From Clostridia bacterium (GTDB lineage: Bacteria > Bacillota > Clostridia > Lachnospirales > Lachnospiraceae), in the NCBI GenBank assembly GCA_910574255.1, contig CAJTAK010000003.1:124001-188000 (forward strand): DNA of 64,000 nt. Reading direction: 5' to 3'. Each line of letters begins with the position of its first letter. The stretch's first letter is position 1. The translations under genes were made by a program, and so were the position numbers. Positions 33,827-41,734 of the stretch are shown here, piece after piece. Under the pieces are notes generated by a model. The model had not been told where the DNA came from. It did no database searches and was given only the letters and a program-made list of their open reading frames with translations.

Positions 33827-34858
33827 TCAATACAAGCTTCCGGAGTTTACTACCGGCTGTGCGTCATGATTTCCGCACAGGACTACCAGAAGATTGGATA
33901 CCATCGCCGCCTTGCGCTCTTCATCCAATTCTACCAACTGCTTCTCATTCAGACGTTCCAGCGCCATCTCAACCATTCCAACTGCTCCGTCTACAATCAT
34001 CTTTCTTGCATCGATGACAGCAGAAGCCTGCTGTCTCTGCAGCATAACGGCTGCAATCTCAGGCGCATAGGCCAGGTAAGTGATCCGCGCTTCCAGAATC
34101 TCCAGCCCTGCATCCGCCACTTTCTGCTGAATCTCGTTGCGGATACGGGAAGCAACGATCTCGCTGGATCCTCTCAGGCTTCCCTCATCCGCAATACCGT
34201 CTCCGGTAGTATCCACATTAGGAGCCACATCATAGGGATACACTCTTACAATATCCCGAAGAGCGCTGTCACACTGGAGAGACAGGTATTCTTTATAATT
34301 GTCTACATTGAATACAGCCTTTGCCGTATCCACCACACGCCACATAACGGCAATTCCAATCTCCACCGGATTGCCCAGGCAGTCATTGATCTTCTGCCTG
34401 CTGTTATTCAGGGTCATAACTTTCAGGGAAATCTTCCTATTAGAACCATCACTGCTGAGCGCCGCCCCTCCGTATGAGATCATCAGCGGTTTGCCGGAGC
34501 CTCCATCTACGTCTCCGCTCTGATTCAGTCTGGTCTTGGCTGCAGGATTCACACTGCTGCAAAATGGATTCACATAGTAGAAGCCCTCCTCCTTTAAGGT
34601 TCCCGCATAGTTCCCGAATAAGGTAAGAACCAGCGCCTCCTGAGGCTTCAAAATCTTCAATCCCAAAAGAGGAATCCAGCCTACAGCAATCCAAATAAAA
34701 CCTAGAACAATCAGGAAAACCGCAAGCAGGCCAGAGCCGCTGCGTCCTGACAGATTCCCTCCCAGTATCACACATCCAATTCCTGCTGCATACAGCAGGA
34801 TAATAAGGAACAGCATGGCCAGGCCATTCTTTTTATGATTCAAAATCTTTTCTTTCAT
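33827..34858 (-). CDS. SPFH (band 7) domain membrane protein
   Basis: A 343-residue protein: two N-terminal membrane helices (about residues 10-55), then an SPFH domain (about 60-290) with the typical EIQQKVADAGLEILEARITYLAYAPEIAAVMLQRQQASAVIDARK helical stretch split over residues around 230-290. SPFH proteins oligomerise in membrane microdomains; bacterial members are linked to protease regulation and lipid organisation. The start is set at 34858, 8 nt after GGAGG. It is coupled to an RHH regulator. Confidence 0.85.
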   Translation of the reverse strand: MKEKILNHKKNGLAMLFLIILLYAAGIGCVILGGNLSGRSGSGLLAVFLIVLGFIWIAVGWIPLLGLKILKPQEALVLTLFGNYAGTLKEEGFYYVNPFCSSVNPAAKTRLNQSGDVDGGSGKPLMISYGGAALSSDGSNRKISLKVMTLNNSRQKINDCLGNPVEIGIAVMWRVVDTAKAVFNVDNYKEYLSLQCDSALRDIVRVYPYDVAPNVDTTGDGIADEGSLRGSSEIVASRIRNEIQQKVADAGLEILEARITYLAYAPEIAAVMLQRQQASAVIDARKMIVDGAVGMVEMALERLNEKQLVELDEERKAAMVSNLLVVLCGNHDAQPVVNSGSLY

Positions 34859-34880
34859 ATCAATATCCTCCGTTCTTTTT

Positions 34881-34918
34881 GATATCAAAATAATATCATA
34901 TATATATTTATTTGTCAA
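34881..34918 (-). promoter_or_regulatory. Promoter of the SPFH-RHH pair with an inverted repeat across the -10 box
   Basis: On the minus strand TTGACA (34913-34918) and TATTAT (34890-34895) are 17 nt apart. GATAT (34881-34885) and ATATC (34893-34897) form an inverted repeat over the -10 box, a fitting site for autorepression by the RHH protein of the same operon. Confidence 0.75.
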
Positions 34919-34921
34919 CAA

Positions 34922-34949
34922 TAAAATAAAAGGGGCACAAGGCCCCTTT
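34922..34949 (-). terminator. Terminator after the NhaC-like antiporter gene
   Basis: AAAGGGGC (34929-34936) pairs with GCCCCTTT (34942-34949), with TTTATTTTAT following on the minus strand. Confidence 0.85.
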
Positions 34950-34970
34950 GTTCACTGAAAATATCTATAT

Positions 34971-36482
34971 CTATGCAGCACTATCCGCATGTTCTTTTTT
35001 ATTCCATACAAATATGACGCCAAACAAGGCTATCACTGCCAGCACTACGGCCAGATTGCTTCCAGTAAATCCTGCAAACAGATAAGCCCCAAATGCGATA
35101 ACACCATTTACCAGCGCATAGGGAAGCTGCGTCTTTACATGCTCCACCAGATCGCACTCTGCCCCGGTAGACGAAAGAATGGTTGTATCGGAAATAGGAG
35201 AACAATGATCCCCAAACAATCCGCCGGACAATACCGCTCCTACTGCAATGGCATAGGGAATGGAAAAAGCATGAGCCATCGGAATAGCGAGAGGCATCAT
35301 AATCGCAAAGGTTCCCCAGGAGCTGCCTGTGGAAAAGGACACAAAGGTTCCAAAAAGGAAAATAGCCGCCGGAATCAAGCCCGCCGAAAAGTTAACTGCT
35401 TTCATTCCGTTTACAATAAAATCCGCCGTGCCAAGGCCGCTGATCATACCGCCCAGGGACCAGGCCAAAACCAAGGTAACTGCTACATCCGTCATTCCCT
35501 TCATTCCATCCACATAGAGCTTAAAGGTCTCCTGAAAGGTCTTTACCTTATAAACACGAATCAGCGCCATCAGCACCAAAGCGCCAAAAAAATAGCCCAT
35601 GGTCAGTGCCACGCGAAAGGCATTGCCATCTACCTTTTGAAAGGGGAATCCCAAAGGAGCCAGTGTAACAAACAGTGTAACGAATACTACCACAATGGGA
35701 AGAATCACCATAGAGGGACGGGCATTCCCGATAGAGTACTCCCCGTTCTCGCTCATTATCTTATTTTCCTGCTTCTCTTTTGCCGTAAAATCGCTTCCTA
35801 CGGTTCGCTTCTCCGCCTTACGCATCTGAGAAAAATCCTTTCCTGTAAAGGCAATCAGCGGAATCATAAGGATTGCTAAAATTGCATATATCTGAAAAGG
35901 AATGGCCTGTACAAAAGTGGTATAATCCGACTGAGCTATATTCAGGTTTTCAAATTCAGCCTGAATCAATCCCATGATGTACACGCCCCAGCCGATAAAG
36001 GGGATCAAAATAGCTACCGGAGACGAAGTGGAATCCAGTATCCAAGCCAGCTTCTCTCTGGAAATCTTCAGCTTGTCAAACAAGGGGCGAAATACGGGGC
36101 CTACCAAAAGAGGGGTGCCCAAATCCGAGAAGAAAATCAGGATTCCGCCTGCCCATGTACACATCTGGGCTTTCAGTCCGGTATTGACAAAACGGTAAAC
36201 GAACTTGCTGAACGCCCGGGCGCCTCCTGACTTTTCCATCAGCTTTATAAAACCGCCGATGAAGATTACCAATACAATTACTCCTGCATTATAAGAGTCC
36301 GTAAGCTGGACAAAGAAGTAATCTCCGATCATAGATTTCACTGCCAAAAAGGGATTCCCCATGCAAAATATCATGGTCCCCACAAATCCTCCGCAAAACA
36401 GTGACAGGATTACATTTTTGCTTTTGATCGCCATTACCACTGCGACAATGGGCGGTAAAAGGCTTAACCAGCCGTAATTCAT
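34971..36482 (-). CDS. NhaC-family Na+/H+ antiporter-like transporter
   Basis: A 503-residue membrane protein with about eleven to twelve helices. Family signatures include IFIGGFIKLMEKSGG, FFSDLGTPLLVGPVFRPLFDK, LIPFIGWGVYIMGL and FSTGSSWGTFAIMMPLAIP, followed by GGLFGDHCSPISDTTILSST. Members exchange Na+ for H+, or carry amino acids in place of H+. The start is the ATG at 36482, 9 nt after AAGGAG. The leader has mutually exclusive pairings (see 36504-36608). It is the last gene downstream of mtlD on this strand. Confidence 0.85.
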   Translation of the reverse strand: MNYGWLSLLPPIVAVVMAIKSKNVILSLFCGGFVGTMIFCMGNPFLAVKSMIGDYFFVQLTDSYNAGVIVLVIFIGGFIKLMEKSGGARAFSKFVYRFVNTGLKAQMCTWAGGILIFFSDLGTPLLVGPVFRPLFDKLKISREKLAWILDSTSSPVAILIPFIGWGVYIMGLIQAEFENLNIAQSDYTTFVQAIPFQIYAILAILMIPLIAFTGKDFSQMRKAEKRTVGSDFTAKEKQENKIMSENGEYSIGNARPSMVILPIVVVFVTLFVTLAPLGFPFQKVDGNAFRVALTMGYFFGALVLMALIRVYKVKTFQETFKLYVDGMKGMTDVAVTLVLAWSLGGMISGLGTADFIVNGMKAVNFSAGLIPAAIFLFGTFVSFSTGSSWGTFAIMMPLAIPMAHAFSIPYAIAVGAVLSGGLFGDHCSPISDTTILSSTGAECDLVEHVKTQLPYALVNGVIAFGAYLFAGFTGSNLAVVLAVIALFGVIFVWNKKEHADSAA

Positions 36483-36503
36483 AACACATTTCTCCTTCCG
36501 TAG

Positions 36504-36608
36504 ATGCATACCTTACCGGACGAAGACCGCCCACCCCAAAGGGGTATGCATTACGGTGTACCTGTAAGGTATAATTATTCATAATTTTATTTTAACTTAT
36601 GCATACGG
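36504..36608 (-). promoter_or_regulatory. Structured leader of the NhaC-like gene with alternative pairings
   Basis: In the RNA of this strand, GTAAGGTAT at 36508-36516 can pair with ATACCTTAC (36564-36572), while the overlapping GGTATGCAT (36504-36512) can pair with ATGCATACC (36543-36551). The two helices share bases and exclude each other. A CCCC-TTT-GGGG hairpin lies between. CCGTATGCAT upstream (36599-36608) could pair with the same TGCAT copies. The ribosome site follows directly. This resembles a switching leader, but I recognise no known class. Confidence 0.45.
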
Positions 36609-36640
36609 AATTGTAAATGTTTTATTATCTTATGGTTTCC

Positions 36641-37849
36641 TCAGATAACCTCCCTTTGCTCTTTCTTTCGCATCTCCTCCGCAAATCGACGGATTTCCCG
36701 GATGCTCACTCCCTCCATATACAATTGGTAAACCGGAAGAATATACTCCATAAGCGTCTCCGCCTCCCCTAAGCCTGAGATTTCTATGAGCACTTCCCTT
36801 GCACATTTAAGACTCTGTTCTTTTTCATGCTCCCGAATATACTGATAGACTGCGCCTGCAGCTCCCACACTGATAAAGATTGGCGATATTCCTGCTTCCA
36901 GACACAGGGACGCAGCGCCGATCAGCCGGTCTGTCCGGGAAAGCTTGCGCCTTGGGTCAGCCCCCACCCGCTTGCAGGTATCTTTCAGCGCCCGATTGGC
37001 AAACCGGCTAAGCAAATCCTGATAATGAAATACCAGCCGTTCCACGGGAACCTTGTATTCCCCGGACAATGCCAGGGCACTTTCCAGCATGGCATCCTGC
37101 ACCATACTCCGAATCTGTTCATCATCAATGGCTTCATAAATATACTGCCGATGAGAGTATAAGCCCAAATATGCACAAACAGCATGGCCCATATTATGTA
37201 CATAGAGCTTTCGTTTGATATAAAAATCAAATGGCTCATAGGGAACCATATTCTTAATCGCCGGTATCTCCCCTTTAAAAGCTGCTTTGTCCACCGGCAG
37301 ATAGCCATAACTTTCTGTGCAGACCCTTAAAGGATTTCCATCTTTCATCTCATCTGTTTGTACCGGAACCATCCTCCCTATGGATGCTTCTACCAGACCG
37401 ACATTTTCATCCAGCCATCTGCTTTCTTCAAAAGAAAGCTCCGCTTTCAGCATTCCTTCCAGCACCTTGTTTGCATCCATCAGGTTTTCACAAATAATGA
37501 TATTTAAGGGTCTTCCCGTCCTCATTCGCCTGCGAATTCCCTCCGCCAGATTGGGGACGATCCATTTCAATATATTGACGCCTACTGCCGTAGCCATAAT
37601 ATCACAGTCTGCGATGGCTTCTGCCACCGCATTCTGATCATTGCCATTTACCGCATTCACATGCAACACTTCTATATCCTCATGGCCTTTGTTTGAAACA
37701 ATCCGAAGGGGATACTTTCCCTCCTGATTCAAGGTGTCCACCACAATATCCGCCACATCCACAAAAGTTACTTCATAGCCGGATGCCGAAAAAAGCATAC
37801 CAATAAAACCACGCCCGATATTTCCTCCGCCGTACATGACTGCTTTCAT
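36641..37849 (-). CDS. mtlD: Mannitol-1-phosphate 5-dehydrogenase (polyol-phosphate dehydrogenase)
   Basis: A 402-residue enzyme of the MtlD type. Motifs are the NAD loop MKAVMYGGGNIGRGFIG, the central ENLMDANKVL and the catalytic-lysine-region KRKLYVHNMGHAVCAYLG. It oxidises mannitol 1-phosphate to fructose 6-phosphate, or acts on a similar polyol phosphate. The start is the ATG at 37849; the longer frame upstream runs into the tandem repeat and is not real. No mannitol PTS is near; it lies downstream of a polyol/ketose operon, so another polyol phosphate is possible. Confidence 0.85.
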   Translation of the reverse strand: MKAVMYGGGNIGRGFIGMLFSASGYEVTFVDVADIVVDTLNQEGKYPLRIVSNKGHEDIEVLHVNAVNGNDQNAVAEAIADCDIMATAVGVNILKWIVPNLAEGIRRRMRTGRPLNIIICENLMDANKVLEGMLKAELSFEESRWLDENVGLVEASIGRMVPVQTDEMKDGNPLRVCTESYGYLPVDKAAFKGEIPAIKNMVPYEPFDFYIKRKLYVHNMGHAVCAYLGLYSHRQYIYEAIDDEQIRSMVQDAMLESALALSGEYKVPVERLVFHYQDLLSRFANRALKDTCKRVGADPRRKLSRTDRLIGAASLCLEAGISPIFISVGAAGAVYQYIREHEKEQSLKCAREVLIEISGLGEAETLMEYILPVYQLYMEGVSIREIRRFAEEMRKKEQREVI

Positions 37850-37871
37850 ATCTTTTGCCTTTCCTTTCTTA

Positions 37872-38148
37872 TTAAAATTGCTGCGCAATAGCACTAAAGG
37901 GTAAAGTCGCTTCAACACACCTGTAATGAGAGAAACTTTCATTCGAAAGGACTCTCATGAAAGTTCCTCTCGTGCGTCTTTGCGACTTTACCATTTAAAA
38001 TTGCTGCGCAATAGCACTAAAGGGTAAAGTCGCTTCAACACACCTGTAATGAGAGAAACTTTCATTCGAAAGGACTCTCATGAAAGTTCCTCTCGTGCGT
38101 CTTTGCGACTTTACCATTTAAAATTGCTGCGCAATAGCGCTGAAGGGT
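37872..38148. repeat. Tandem 123-bp repeat with long palindromes
   Basis: Two identical 123-bp units start at 37872 and 37995, and a third, 31-bp partial copy with two changes starts at 38118 and ends beside the aldolase stop codon. Each unit contains nested inverted repeats: GGTAAAGTCGC with GCGACTTTACC (37900-37910 with 37982-37992), ATGAGAG/CTCTCAT, ACTTTCAT/ATGAAAGT, and the small hairpin ATTGC-TGC-GCAAT. The array fills the 301-base gap between the aldolase and mtlD. Perfect identity points to recent duplication. It is not a CRISPR: the unit is too long and no spacers exist. Confidence 0.9.
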
Positions 38149-38150
38149 GG

Positions 38151-39158
38151 TTAAAAAACATACCACATATCCAGATACTCCCTGACCATCCGTTTCATCA
38201 CCCGAAAGATCACATCCTGCCGGGCAACGGTAGTAAAGGCCGTAAGGGACTCTTTCTCACCTGTGGCACATTTTTCTGTCAGATATCCCTCCCGTATAAG
38301 CTTTGCAGCCATATCCGGCCCTGCTGCCTTCGATGCATTATGAACAAGGAATTCTACCAGTTCCGGAGAGGCGTCCCTTTCCAAAGCAGTCCAAATATTC
38401 ACCTTGCAGACACCGTCCCCAAAAAGCTTTCTCACCTGTTCATTCGATACCGAAGAAGTTCCATGCAGTACAATCTTCGGGCCAATCAGTTTCCGGATTG
38501 CTTTGGCCGCTTCTCCATGATACTGCAGGTCTTTTCCTGATGCCCGGTGCTCTGTGCCAAGGTTCGCTACTACCATGTCCACCCCGGTACGTTTCATATA
38601 ATCTGCGCACTTGTCCGCAGTTGTAATATCATTATGGGCCTCCCCTCCGGCATCTACAATCTCGTCGCAGGCGCCCTCGATCATGATTTCCTGTCCCTTT
38701 TTCTCTACAAACCTTCTTGTTTTCGCAATGTTTTCTTCCAAAGGGAGGTTAGACGCATCATACATAATTGTAGAAAACTCACTCAAATCGCTCTCACAGA
38801 GTTCTTCATCCAGGTCATGCTGTACGTGATCCAGATGGAGCAGCAAATCTACGTTGTCATAATCCCCGCCCTTTCTCATCAAAACCTCCGCATCAGCCTT
38901 GAACAGCTTAAGCCCTGTTTCCCAATTTCTGCTATGCGTATAATTCCGGGACTGGGAGCGGTGATCGTACTGCACGGTAATCGCCAGCGTTACCGGAACG
39001 CTTTTTAGTCCATGGTCCTTTGCAAATTCACTGGCTGCTTCAATAATTGCCTCTGTTGTGGTCAGATTTTCCGTGCAAAGGCAGGGAATGACCCAGCCTT
39101 TTTCAGCCGCATCTTCATATATTTTTAAAACTTCTTGTCTTTTTGTTATAATTGGCAT
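38151..39158 (-). CDS. Class II aldolase of the fructose-bisphosphate aldolase family (divergent)
   Basis: A 335-residue member of the class II ketose-bisphosphate aldolase fold. The metal motif HLDHV, the second-sphere IMIEGAC segment, NLGTEHR (in place of the usual GTAHG) and LHGTSSV are present. Longer than the 283-residue aldolase at 4441-5292 and dissimilar outside these motifs, it likely cleaves a different ketose phosphate, the product of the FGGY kinase encoded 15 nt upstream. A GGAG site precedes the ATG. Confidence 0.75.
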   Translation of the reverse strand: MPIITKRQEVLKIYEDAAEKGWVIPCLCTENLTTTEAIIEAASEFAKDHGLKSVPVTLAITVQYDHRSQSRNYTHSRNWETGLKLFKADAEVLMRKGGDYDNVDLLLHLDHVQHDLDEELCESDLSEFSTIMYDASNLPLEENIAKTRRFVEKKGQEIMIEGACDEIVDAGGEAHNDITTADKCADYMKRTGVDMVVANLGTEHRASGKDLQYHGEAAKAIRKLIGPKIVLHGTSSVSNEQVRKLFGDGVCKVNIWTALERDASPELVEFLVHNASKAAGPDMAAKLIREGYLTEKCATGEKESLTAFTTVARQDVIFRVMKRMVREYLDMWYVF

Positions 39159-39173
39159 TTTAATCTCCTACTC

Positions 39174-40655
39174 TTAAAACACTTCCAAAAAAGCAGATGA
39201 AAGCTTTTTGTATGTCTTATATTTACTTTCATAATTTTTCAAGTTACTTTCCCGGGGTTCAAAATACTTCACGCCTTTTACCATTTTTGCCGCCGCATCA
39301 TCCACATCCCGATAAATGCCATTGCCAATACCCGCCAGCATACACGCTCCTATAGAGGGCAGCTCAATATTCTCCATACGGCCTACCGGCGCCTGAATCA
39401 AATCCGCCCGAAGCTTAAGCAGCTTATCCGAGCGGGATCCCCCTCCTCCAAAATGGATCTTTGAAAAAGGCTCTTTTCTGGTAGACCTGATGTAATCAAT
39501 GCAGGTCACAAACTGAAAGGCCAGGCTTTCCAGAAGACTTTCAAATATCTCCTCCAGAGTTGTGCTTAACCCCATTCCCAAAACAGCTCCATGAAAATTT
39601 TCCGCATAAGGCAAAAAGAACAGGGGATTTTTCCCGTCAAGCTTTGCTGATGCAATCAACTGGCCGATATCGGATTTTTTATCTTTCAAAACATTTTTAC
39701 AGTACCATTCCAGCAGCGCTCCTGCCGTGGGAAAGGCATCCATAACCGTGTATTTCCCTTTAAAAGGCGAATTATAGCAGCACGAGAAAATCAGGGAATC
39801 TTTAAAATCATTGCAACCATCCACAAATATATCTGAAAAGTAACCTATCTGTTCATAGGTTCCCATAAGAACGCCCATTGTATCCGAATGCTCCGGATGT
39901 ACTCCCGCCGAAAGCAGAGAAGCCGATACATCATGGCATCCAATCGTAACAGGGATTTCATACGGAAGCTTCACATTACCGTAGGTGTGAATATACCCCA
40001 CTGTTGCAGCTGATTCCACTATATGAGTTCCCAGCTTTTCCCTTGAAATTCCCATCATCTCCAATAGAGGTTCTGACCAATGTCCGCCCTTTACATCAAA
40101 CGCCAGTTTTCTGGCAGCTAATGTTGTGTCCTGCACATTCCCAAATCCAAGCTTGTGCATCACATACTGCTGATTGGAATAAAAACCTGCTGCCCTTTGA
40201 AATACCTCCGGCTTGTTTCTTTTTAACCAGAGAATCTTGGACACGGAGCTCAGCGTGGACAGGGTGTTGCCCGTAATCTTCGCATATTCCTGGGCGCCAA
40301 CCTCCCGGGCCATCATCTCAACCTCTTCTCCCGAACGGCCGCAGAAACCCGGCAGCATGGGATACAGCGCATTTCCATTCTTATCTACAGCGGTAATGCT
40401 GTCGCCGAAAAAGGAAAAGGTCATTGCCAAAATATGTATTCCATCCGGCCGCCGCTTAAGCAGCTCTGACACTGCTTGTTCCGATGCCCCCCATACTTCC
40501 TCAGCATCCAATTCTATCTCATTGGATTTGGGCGTATACCACCTGTATTTCTTATTGGTTCCCACGATTGCTTCTGCTGTTGCGGAGTCTATCAACGTCA
40601 CATGAACATTGGATGTGCCAAAGTCCAGAGCCAAAAAAGCTTCTTTCTGATTCAA
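39174..40655 (-). CDS. FGGY-family carbohydrate kinase
   Basis: A 493-residue sugar kinase: N-terminal phosphate loop LALDFGTSNVHVTLID, SGEEVEMM region, and C-terminal ATP-binding HFGGGGSRSDKLLKLRADLIQAPV with SIGACMLAG. FGGY kinases phosphorylate ketoses, polyols or glycerol. The start is TTG at 40655 with AGGAGG 8 nt upstream, a clear case of a non-ATG start. In the operon it would phosphorylate the ketose made by the zinc dehydrogenase, feeding the aldolase. The exact sugar is not evident. Confidence 0.85.
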   Translation of the reverse strand: MNQKEAFLALDFGTSNVHVTLIDSATAEAIVGTNKKYRWYTPKSNEIELDAEEVWGASEQAVSELLKRRPDGIHILAMTFSFFGDSITAVDKNGNALYPMLPGFCGRSGEEVEMMAREVGAQEYAKITGNTLSTLSSVSKILWLKRNKPEVFQRAAGFYSNQQYVMHKLGFGNVQDTTLAARKLAFDVKGGHWSEPLLEMMGISREKLGTHIVESAATVGYIHTYGNVKLPYEIPVTIGCHDVSASLLSAGVHPEHSDTMGVLMGTYEQIGYFSDIFVDGCNDFKDSLIFSCCYNSPFKGKYTVMDAFPTAGALLEWYCKNVLKDKKSDIGQLIASAKLDGKNPLFFLPYAENFHGAVLGMGLSTTLEEIFESLLESLAFQFVTCIDYIRSTRKEPFSKIHFGGGGSRSDKLLKLRADLIQAPVGRMENIELPSIGACMLAGIGNGIYRDVDDAAAKMVKGVKYFEPRESNLKNYESKYKTYKKLSSAFLEVF

Positions 40656-40670
40656 TCTCCCAACCTCCTG

Positions 40671-41711
40671 TCATGCATGCATCACATGTGCCAGCGGAAG
40701 TCCTTTCGCATGGTTTTTCAAGTCTTCCAGAACAATCCCGATGGAAGCGCTAAATGTTCCCTGGCTTGTTCCCGCAAGATGCGCCGCAAGGGTTACATTA
40801 TCCAATTTGCGCAGGGGATGATCTTCCGATAAGGGTTCTTCCTTAAACACATCCAGTACGGCTCCCCCAATCTTTTTCTCCTGAAGAGCCTGAATCAGCG
40901 CATTCTCATCCACCAGTCCTGCTCTTGCCGTGTTGACAAAGATTGCGGTAGGCTTCATTTTAGAAAACATTTCCCCATTAAACATGTCTTTTGTCTGCTC
41001 GGTCAGTCTGGCATGAATGGATACTATGTCCGAAGTCTTCAGCAGTTCGTCCAGCTCTACCGGGATACAGCCGCACTCCGTAATCTTTTCCGCCGGACAG
41101 TACGGATCGTACGCCAGCACCTTCGTGCCAAAGCTTCTCAATCTGGCTGCTATCTTTTTCCCAATATCTCCGAATCCAATTAAGCCCACCTGATAGTCAC
41201 ACATGTTATAGGAGTCTTTGGAATTTGGAAATTTCTTCGCCCAGCCTCCATGTTTAATATCCTCGTCTGTTCTTGCAATATTTCGAATCTGGCAGATCAT
41301 AGCCCCCACCGTAAAGTCCGCAACTGCTGTTGCTGCCCTTCCCGGAGCATTGATTACCTGAATTCCTCTCTTTTCGGCCTCTTCCATGTTAATGTTTTCC
41401 ATTCCGGTTCTGCAGGTGGCAATCACTTTCAGGTTTGGAGCCGCTTCCATCAGTTTTTTGCCGACAGGAGCAAAATGCGTTACTACAATCTCCGCCTCCT
41501 TAACCGCTTCGAATACTGCTGGATTGATTTGTGTTTTCTCCGGACCGTTTACTTCTACGGAAAGCATGGATGCCTGATAAGACAGTTCATCTTCTCCAAC
41601 TATTTTTTCTATTAATTCTATGGAATAGCCGTATTCCTCCATATCATGAAGCTTTGACATCATTTCTTTTGTAATTCCCAGGTCGTAGATTCCTACTATT
41701 TTTTTTGACAT
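40671..41711 (-). CDS. D-isomer-specific 2-hydroxyacid dehydrogenase
   Basis: A 346-residue NAD enzyme of the SerA/2-hydroxyacid dehydrogenase family: VGLIGFGDIGKKIAARL (NAD loop), NTARAGLVDENALIQAL (catalytic Arg), EEPL with DNVTLAAHLAGTS (catalytic Glu and His). It interconverts a 2-hydroxyacid and a 2-keto acid. Its place between a polyol dehydrogenase and a sugar kinase is unusual; it may handle a short acid such as glycerate or glycolate formed on aldolase cleavage. That role is inference. Confidence 0.85.
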   Translation of the reverse strand: MSKKIVGIYDLGITKEMMSKLHDMEEYGYSIELIEKIVGEDELSYQASMLSVEVNGPEKTQINPAVFEAVKEAEIVVTHFAPVGKKLMEAAPNLKVIATCRTGMENINMEEAEKRGIQVINAPGRAATAVADFTVGAMICQIRNIARTDEDIKHGGWAKKFPNSKDSYNMCDYQVGLIGFGDIGKKIAARLRSFGTKVLAYDPYCPAEKITECGCIPVELDELLKTSDIVSIHARLTEQTKDMFNGEMFSKMKPTAIFVNTARAGLVDENALIQALQEKKIGGAVLDVFKEEPLSEDHPLRKLDNVTLAAHLAGTSQGTFSASIGIVLEDLKNHAKGLPLAHVMHA

Positions 41712-41734
41712 AATGGTCCTCCAAAAATATGTTT

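Noticed and set aside
33627..33830. Alternative 67-aa frame overlapping the RHH gene
   Set aside because: It is a shifted frame; only the frame at 33622-33825 gives the Arc-like fold and the coupled start.
36289..36582. 97-aa frame across the NhaC start
   Set aside because: It overlaps the NhaC coding region out of frame and has no ribosome site.
37850..37942. N-terminal extension of mtlD into the tandem repeat
   Set aside because: The family N-terminus MKAVMYGGG starts at 37849 with a ribosome site; the extension is repeat sequence read by chance because the unit is a multiple of three.
29846..37970. Shared ATGAAAGTTCC between the 29.8-kb and 37.9-kb repeats as proof of one repeat family
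   Set aside because: The shared stretch is only 11 bases and the rest of the units does not align by eye, so common origin is not supported.
37872..38148. CRISPR array
   Set aside because: Units are 123 bp, directly abutting and identical, with no spacers and no cas genes.
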